A DNA stretch of 64,000 bases. Origin: an uncultured Bacillota bacterium (GTDB lineage Bacteria > Bacillota_I > Bacilli_A > RF39 > UBA660). Numbering within the stretch: position 1 is the first letter of the stretch; every line of letters starts with the position of its first letter. The notes beneath the pieces are model-generated. The model was not told the origin of the DNA, ran no database searches, and was given only the letters and a program-made list of their open reading frames with translations. The stretch is from contig CAJLEF010000002.1 in the NCBI GenBank assembly GCA_905205665.1, positions 1 to 64,000 on the forward strand, in the 5' to 3' direction. The translations under genes were made by a program, and so were the position numbers. Of this stretch, positions 59,218 to 64,000 are shown one piece after another.

Positions 59218-60464
59218 TTGTTTTCTTCTAAGAATTTTAATGTTTTACGCATTTTTGAATCGTAAGCTAAAACTTCTTTACCACCAAAAGCATCCACTAA
59301 TTCTTCTTTAGAAATACCATAGTTAGTAGCCATTTCTTCAATATCTTTTTCTACTTCTTCATCAGTAACTTCAATTTTTTCAGCTTCACTAACAGCTTCT
59401 AACATATAACGATATTTAACACGACGTAGAGCTTCCGGTTCCATTTGCTTATGCATATCTTCATGAGTTGTACCAGTAAATTCCATATATTGATCAAGAG
59501 TTAAACCTTGAGATTTCAATTGTTCTTCCCATTGATGGATCATACGATGAACTTCATCATCAATAATTTCTTCTGGAACATCTACTTCCATTTTTTCAGA
59601 AACTTGTTTTAAAACTTCTTCTAAGAAGCGATTTTTTTCTTCGTTTTCTTTTTCTTCTTTAATTGTATTTTCTACTTCTTTAGCAAGTTCTTCAGCATTA
59701 GTTACTTTGTCATAACCTAAATCTTCAAAGAAATTTTCATCAATGTCTGGTAAAATTCTAGATTTGATTTCTCTTAAAGTAACATGGAAAACAACTTCTT
59801 TACCTGCTAATTCTTTAGTGTAATTTTCAGGGAATTTTAAGTGTAAGTCTTTTGTTTCATCAACTTTCATACCTAAAACACCATCTTCAAAACCAGGAAT
59901 AAAGGTATTTGTGCCGATTTCAAGAGGATAATTTTCCCCACTACCACCATCTAAAGGTTTACCATCAACTTCACCAACAAAATCAATAACAGCCGTGTCG
60001 CCAGTTTCAACAACGCCACCGTCTTTTACAGTAATATCAGCAAATTGTTCACGTAATTCATTTATCTTAGCGTCTACTTCTTCTTTAGTAACCGCTACTT
60101 TTTCTTTTTTAACTTTTAAATCTTTGTATTGACCTAATTTAACTTCTGGTTTACCAATGAATGTAAATTCAAAAGTAATGCCATCTTTATCAATTTTTTT
60201 GATATCAACACTTGGTTGAATTTCTGCTTTTACTTTTGCTTTATCTTGAGCTTCTTTAAATGCATCATCGACTACAGCAAGGTAAGCATCTTCAAATAAA
60301 GATTCCATACCATAATTTTTTAAATAAATATCTTTTGGAACATTTCCTTTTCTAAAACCATCAATATTTGCTTTTTTAACATTTTTCTTGAATGATTTAT
60401 CTAAAGCTTTTTCCCAAGCTTCTCCTTTAATTTCAATTGTGATTTTTTCTGTATTTTTTGCCAT
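59214..60464 (-). CDS. tig: Trigger factor
   Basis: A 416-aa ribosome-bound chaperone and prolyl isomerase. The ribosome-binding signature is IDGFRKGNVPKDIYLKNYG (GFRxGxxP); the FKBP domain is at about 150-245 (DTAVIDFVGEVDGKPLDGGSGENYPLEIGTNTFIPGFEDGV); a helical substrate cradle follows. Length is normal. Confidence 0.96.
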   Translation of the reverse strand: MAKNTEKITIEIKGEAWEKALDKSFKKNVKKANIDGFRKGNVPKDIYLKNYGMESLFEDAYLAVVDDAFKEAQDKAKVKAEIQPSVDIKKIDKDGITFEFTFIGKPEVKLGQYKDLKVKKEKVAVTKEEVDAKINELREQFADITVKDGGVVETGDTAVIDFVGEVDGKPLDGGSGENYPLEIGTNTFIPGFEDGVLGMKVDETKDLHLKFPENYTKELAGKEVVFHVTLREIKSRILPDIDENFFEDLGYDKVTNAEELAKEVENTIKEEKENEEKNRFLEEVLKQVSEKMEVDVPEEIIDDEVHRMIHQWEEQLKSQGLTLDQYMEFTGTTHEDMHKQMEPEALRRVKYRYMLEAVSEAEKIEVTDEEVEKDIEEMATNYGISKEELVDAFGGKEVLAYDSKMRKTLKFLEENN

Positions 60465-60545
60465 ATAAAAATACTCCTTTCGTACGTGTCTTATTATACA
60501 TAAGTTTTTTTAAGAAAGCAAGCCTATAAATTCTTAAAAAAAGCT

Positions 60546-62447
60546 TTAATTAAGGATGTTTTTTGTTCTTTTTAAAGTTAATTCATCCGTGATAAATTCA
60601 GATATTTTTTGCATTTTTTTCTTATGTTCAATTAACTTATGAGTTAAAAATGTCAATATTTGTTTTTGGGTATAAGAACTATTAAATTCGCTTTTACAAA
60701 CAGTTTTAGCCATTTGCATAAAATAAGAAACAAAAGCATTGTTAATGATATCTTCTGGTGTCTCTATTTTCTCATAAAATTCTTTTGATACTATAGTTGC
60801 ATCAATCATGTAAAATAATTTATTTAAATCAACATTTTTAGATAAATCAACTTGTTCACATTCAAATAAAATACCATAAGAATGAAAACAATCTACTATT
60901 TTTTGGACGTTTGAGGCTCCCACTCCAGGAATATTATAAAGGCTATTAGGGGCTGTTGGAGACAAATTCTTTTTTAATAATTCCCCAACTGTTTTGTCGA
61001 GTAATGATCTACTTAATCCTCTAATTGATTTCAATTCAAAAACTTTTGTATCTAAGCTTAAGATGGTTTCTTCTTCACATTTAAAACGATATCCTAAGTT
61101 ATGAACGTGATCAATGATTTCTTTTTCCATTTTTACACTAGCATCTAAAAATCTAATCATTCTTCGATCAAGACTTACTAGAAGAAGTTCATCTAAATTT
61201 TTTATATTATAACGAGAATTTAATAAATTTATACTTTTTTCTGTAAAGCCATAATTTTTTAGATCGCCTTTTTCACTTTCTAAATCAATCGTTTCTTTTT
61301 CCTCTTTGAATAGGAAACCTATTTCATGAATATAGCTAATTAAACCGTCTATTTTTTTGACTCCTAAACCTTGAATATGATAAAGATTATTTTCAGCTAA
61401 AGAAGTTTTGTCTTTAATGGATAAAGAAAGTAATTTTCCTATTTTTTTTATACCCCATAGATTTAATTTGCTTAATATTTTGATATCATAATTTAAATCA
61501 AAAATACTGCTTTCTTCACTTAAAATTCTTACCTTATTTGGTTCTTCTATGATAGCCGAAGATGCGATTGGCTGTTTTTCAAATTCGAAAACAAAACCAT
61601 GAGCATGAATCATATCTATTACTTTTTGAACTCTTTTTTCACTAGCATGTGCTATCTTAAAAATACCGTGTGGATTTTCAGGATCTAAACTTAGTTTTAA
61701 AACTTCTCTTATTGTTTTATAATATAACCCTTCACCAACTACGTTGCCTTCATCAAGTTCATGAATTTTTGTGTCTAAATTGATCGTTTTTTCTTTTTCA
61801 CAATTAAATTCAAAACCACATTCATGAAAATAAGAAATAATTTCTTCAGCAGTTTTTTCTCCTATACCTTTCATCTTATAAATACTGTGTGGGACTTTAG
61901 GATTTGTGCTTAAGTCTAACAATTCTTCAACTGTTCTATTAACTAATAAGCGTTTCACAATTAATGGTACAGGCTCTTTTAAAAGACCAGTTAAATTTTC
62001 CCCGTGATTTTTAGTTTTTTTCTCACTAATAAATTCAAAGCCGCTATCATGAACAGCCTTAATAATTACTTTATCTAGTTTGAGACGAGAATCTAAAGCA
62101 CCATCTCTACTACCATCAATAGGAAGGTTTAATAATTCATTTAAAGTACTAACCTTGTATTTAAAAACAAGAAAATTTAAATATTTTGATGGTAAATGTA
62201 AAATTTCTAATTCACTATAATCTTTCATTATGTTAATGTTACAAATATCATATAAAGCTTGCTCTATTCTTTTTAGTTTTTTAAAAGAAATCGCATCTAA
62301 TTTGTATAAGCCTCTTGTATCATTATAACGTAATAATTGACCGACTGTACGAATCTTTTTATCTTTCAATGCCTTTAAAATAGATGGTGGCAAACAAAGA
62401 CATTCTATTTTTTTAGAAAGTTCTTCTTTTGGATATTTTGGTATCAT
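60546..62447 (-). CDS. Protein with seven alpha-CTD/helix-hairpin-helix-like repeats
   Basis: A 633-aa soluble protein made of about seven degenerate repeats of 70-90 residues and a helical C-terminal part. Each repeat has a TVxELLxLS helix, a proline-containing turn (NPKVPHSIYKM, DPENPHGIFKI, SPTAPNSLYNI), a GIGEKTAEEII-type hairpin (also GLGVKKIDGLI, GVGASNVQKIV) and a closing GFxFxxExE segment. The layout resembles the C-terminal domain of the RNA polymerase alpha subunit and HhH DNA-binding units. I start at the ATG at 62447 after AAGGGGGAAAAG. Function is unknown; multivalent DNA or RNA binding is inferred. Confidence 0.7.
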   Translation of the reverse strand: MIPKYPKEELSKKIECLCLPPSILKALKDKKIRTVGQLLRYNDTRGLYKLDAISFKKLKRIEQALYDICNINIMKDYSELEILHLPSKYLNFLVFKYKVSTLNELLNLPIDGSRDGALDSRLKLDKVIIKAVHDSGFEFISEKKTKNHGENLTGLLKEPVPLIVKRLLVNRTVEELLDLSTNPKVPHSIYKMKGIGEKTAEEIISYFHECGFEFNCEKEKTINLDTKIHELDEGNVVGEGLYYKTIREVLKLSLDPENPHGIFKIAHASEKRVQKVIDMIHAHGFVFEFEKQPIASSAIIEEPNKVRILSEESSIFDLNYDIKILSKLNLWGIKKIGKLLSLSIKDKTSLAENNLYHIQGLGVKKIDGLISYIHEIGFLFKEEKETIDLESEKGDLKNYGFTEKSINLLNSRYNIKNLDELLLVSLDRRMIRFLDASVKMEKEIIDHVHNLGYRFKCEEETILSLDTKVFELKSIRGLSRSLLDKTVGELLKKNLSPTAPNSLYNIPGVGASNVQKIVDCFHSYGILFECEQVDLSKNVDLNKLFYMIDATIVSKEFYEKIETPEDIINNAFVSYFMQMAKTVCKSEFNSSYTQKQILTFLTHKLIEHKKKMQKISEFITDELTLKRTKNILN

Positions 62448-62511
62448 AAACTTTTCCCCCTTTAAAACATTGCGTTTTATTATATAATATTTTTTTAATT
62501 TTGTAAAATCC

Positions 62512-62541
62512 ATCAAAAAAACTACCCTATTAGGCAGTTTT
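62512..62541 (-). terminator. Rho-independent terminator of the HD gene
   Basis: Minus strand: an AAAACTGCC/GGGTAGTTTT stem (imperfect) and T7 at the stop codon of the HD gene. Confidence 0.65.
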
Positions 62542-63052
62542 ATGACCATTTTTGAATAGATATCACATTAAAAAGAAAAATCATCCAAATTCCTAAAGTA
62601 GCTGCTAATTTATAACGATACATTTCATGTGTAGCAACTACTTTATCTGCAATCGTTAACGCAACACTTTCCTTATATTTAGGTCTTTCTAAAAAAACAG
62701 GAAACATATGCGATCTAATCATATTTTGTTGCATATCATCAATATCAAAATATAGCATCGCATTTTGGCAGGCATACAAAGGATGTATTTGTAAAGTTTT
62801 CTTAGCATTGTACTCTTTAACGTCTTCATTAAAGAAAAAATCATGTAAAAGAGCCGCACGAGTAGCCCTTTCATAATCCAAATTTAGTTTTTTAGTCATT
62901 TGATAGACCATTTTAGAAACCCTTAATGAATGCTCATAACGGCTTATTCCATGATGAAATTCATCTTTTAATTTTAAAAACTCTGGATGATTTTTTATAT
63001 CATTTATAATAGAATCAAACTCACACGTTTCAATGATTCCCAATTTCTTCAC
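62540..63052 (-). CDS. HD-domain phosphohydrolase-like protein
   Basis: A 170-aa protein with the HD signature spread over RYEHSLRVSKMVYQM, RAALLHDFFFNED, HPLYACQNAM and TIADKVVATHE. This suggests metal-dependent phosphohydrolase activity on a nucleotide. The last 20 residues are hydrophobic (LGIWMIFLFNVI), possibly a membrane tail. It is close to unannotated HD proteins of other Firmicutes; substrate unknown. Confidence 0.75.
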   Translation of the reverse strand: MKKLGIIETCEFDSIINDIKNHPEFLKLKDEFHHGISRYEHSLRVSKMVYQMTKKLNLDYERATRAALLHDFFFNEDVKEYNAKKTLQIHPLYACQNAMLYFDIDDMQQNMIRSHMFPVFLERPKYKESVALTIADKVVATHEMYRYKLAATLGIWMIFLFNVISIQKWS

Positions 63053-63100
63053 CTCGAACTATCCCATTATAGCATATTTTAAATCATTTGCAAACAGTAC

Positions 63101-64000
63101 CTATTTTGTGTATTTTTTGATAATTTCTTCAGCGCATTTTAAACCATCCATTGCACTAGTTGTGATACCACCGGCATAACCAGAGCCTTCCCCACAAACA
63201 TAGACACCTGAAATATTACTTTCTAAAGTTTCGCTCCTTTTCATCCTAATAGGACTAGAAGAACGTGTTTCAATGCCAAAAAGTAAAGCGTCATCGCGGT
63301 CATAACCTTTTATTTTCTTACCAAAAGCTGGTAAAGCTTCCTTCAAAGCTTCCTTTATAAAATCCGGTAATATTTCATTTAGATTAGCCATTTTTACATT
63401 ACCTTTTGTAATAGGCTCGACATCATCTAAGGTAGTTGTTTCTTTATTATCTAAGAAGTCTTTTACTTTTTGCATCGGAATAAAGCCTTTTTTTAAGTCA
63501 TAGGCTTGTTTTTCTAACTCTTCTTGAAACTTAACGCCATCAAAAGTATCAAAGCCAAAATCTTTCGGACCAACTGTGACAATTAAAGCTGCGCTTGCAT
63601 TTTTTGAATCTCTTTTGTGTTCACTCATACCATTTATTACTAAGTGATTCTGACAAGAACTTGCATTGACAACATAACCACCTGGGCACATACAAAAAGA
63701 ATAAACACCACGTTTTTCTTTTGTTTGATAAGTTAATTTATAACTAGCTGGTGGTAAAAAGACAGGGTAATTTTGACCATATTGGCTTTCATTAATCATT
63801 TTTTGAGGATGTTCAATCCGAAGTCCAACCGCAAAAGGTTTGTTTTCTAATAACAAGCCTCGCTTAAAAAGCATTTGAAAAGTATCTCTAGCACTATGAC
63901 CTAAGGCAAGAACAAGACAATCACATGGATAAGTTTGATTATTGTTAATCACAATTTCTTCTATTTTATTATTTTTTACATGCATATCAGTTAAGCAAGA
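63101..64000 (-). CDS. NAD(P)/FAD-dependent oxidoreductase, truncated by the window edge
   Basis: The C-terminal 299 codons of a flavoprotein; the frame stays open to base 64000, so the FAD-binding N-terminus lies outside the window. Visible segments are LVLALGHSARDTFQML, VGLRIEHPQKMIN, KRGVYSFCMCPGGYVVNASS, ALLFGIETRSSSPIRM and GVYVCGEGSGYAGGITTSAMDG. This pattern is that of the COG2509-type FAD-dependent dehydrogenases, whose substrate is not established. Confidence 0.85.
   Translation of the reverse strand, partial: SCLTDMHVKNNKIEEIVINNNQTYPCDCLVLALGHSARDTFQMLFKRGLLLENKPFAVGLRIEHPQKMINESQYGQNYPVFLPPASYKLTYQTKEKRGVYSFCMCPGGYVVNASSCQNHLVINGMSEHKRDSKNASAALIVTVGPKDFGFDTFDGVKFQEELEKQAYDLKKGFIPMQKVKDFLDNKETTTLDDVEPITKGNVKMANLNEILPDFIKEALKEALPAFGKKIKGYDRDDALLFGIETRSSSPIRMKRSETLESNISGVYVCGEGSGYAGGITTSAMDGLKCAEEIIKKYTK

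Noticed and set aside
1..64000. CRISPR arrays, rRNA operons, intact insertion sequences or replication origins
   Set aside because: No regularly spaced repeats, rRNA segments, transposase genes or DnaA-box clusters were seen on reading both strands.

Overview
The window is a gene-dense, AT-rich stretch of a low-GC Gram-positive chromosome. It encodes an endospore-forming member of the Bacilli, most like the uncultured gut lineages near Erysipelotrichia or RF39; that placement is inference from gene content, since no 16S gene is present. TGA is used as a stop and Trp is TGG, so the code is standard. Sporulation genes are scattered along the whole window: spoIIAA-sigF, spoIIIAH, gerE, gerM, cotE, gpr, spoVAC-AD-AE and sirA. 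Most genes lie on the minus strand.

Layout. 1-9.1 kb is cell envelope and signalling: a class B sortase with its own wall-anchored beta-helix/MucBP protein, spoIIAA-sigF (without spoIIAB), an LCP wall-polymer ligase, a DacF-type carboxypeptidase, an ECF sigma factor with an overlapping partner, and a VanY-type peptidase. 9.1-11.9 kb is a bacteriocin locus: two previously uncalled short double-glycine peptides, a short membrane accessory protein and a C39-peptidase ABC exporter. 12.9-14.6 kb carries spoIIIAH-gerE-gerM. 14.7-17 kb is a tRNA and rplS region holding the scar of integrative elements at tRNA-Lys (att repeat, integrase tails, XRE regulator). 17.1-23.2 kb is a five-gene operon: PLP amino-acid racemase, ATP-grasp ligase, asparagine synthetase, transglutaminase-fold protein and a small protein. 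It resembles a pathway for a D-amino-acid peptidoglycan branch.

23.3-44 kb is mainly housekeeping (tyrS with a T-box, mutM, polA, rpsP-khpA, yqeY, rpsU, frr, tsf, rpsB, trxA, rnhC, holA). Interleaved with it are an orphan Mrr-type endonuclease, cotE/gpr, a broken phospholipase-like gene and the spoVA operon, which has a good forespore-type promoter. 44-64 kb has lexA, phosphoketolase, mscL, tRNA-Pro/Arg, rpmF-yceD divergent from tmcAL, tkt-sirA, serS and thrS (each under a T-box and each preceded by an extra gene), queA, trigger factor, a protein built of seven alpha-CTD/HhH-like repeats, an HD protein, and an oxidoreductase cut by the window edge.

The two most striking signals are the two-peptide bacteriocin locus, whose cores each carry two GxxxG motifs, and ribosomal protein L32. 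L32 begins with the leader KLNLQLF-A, the Prp-protease cleavage motif known from ribosomal protein L27, and has no usable start codon at the normal L32 N-terminus.
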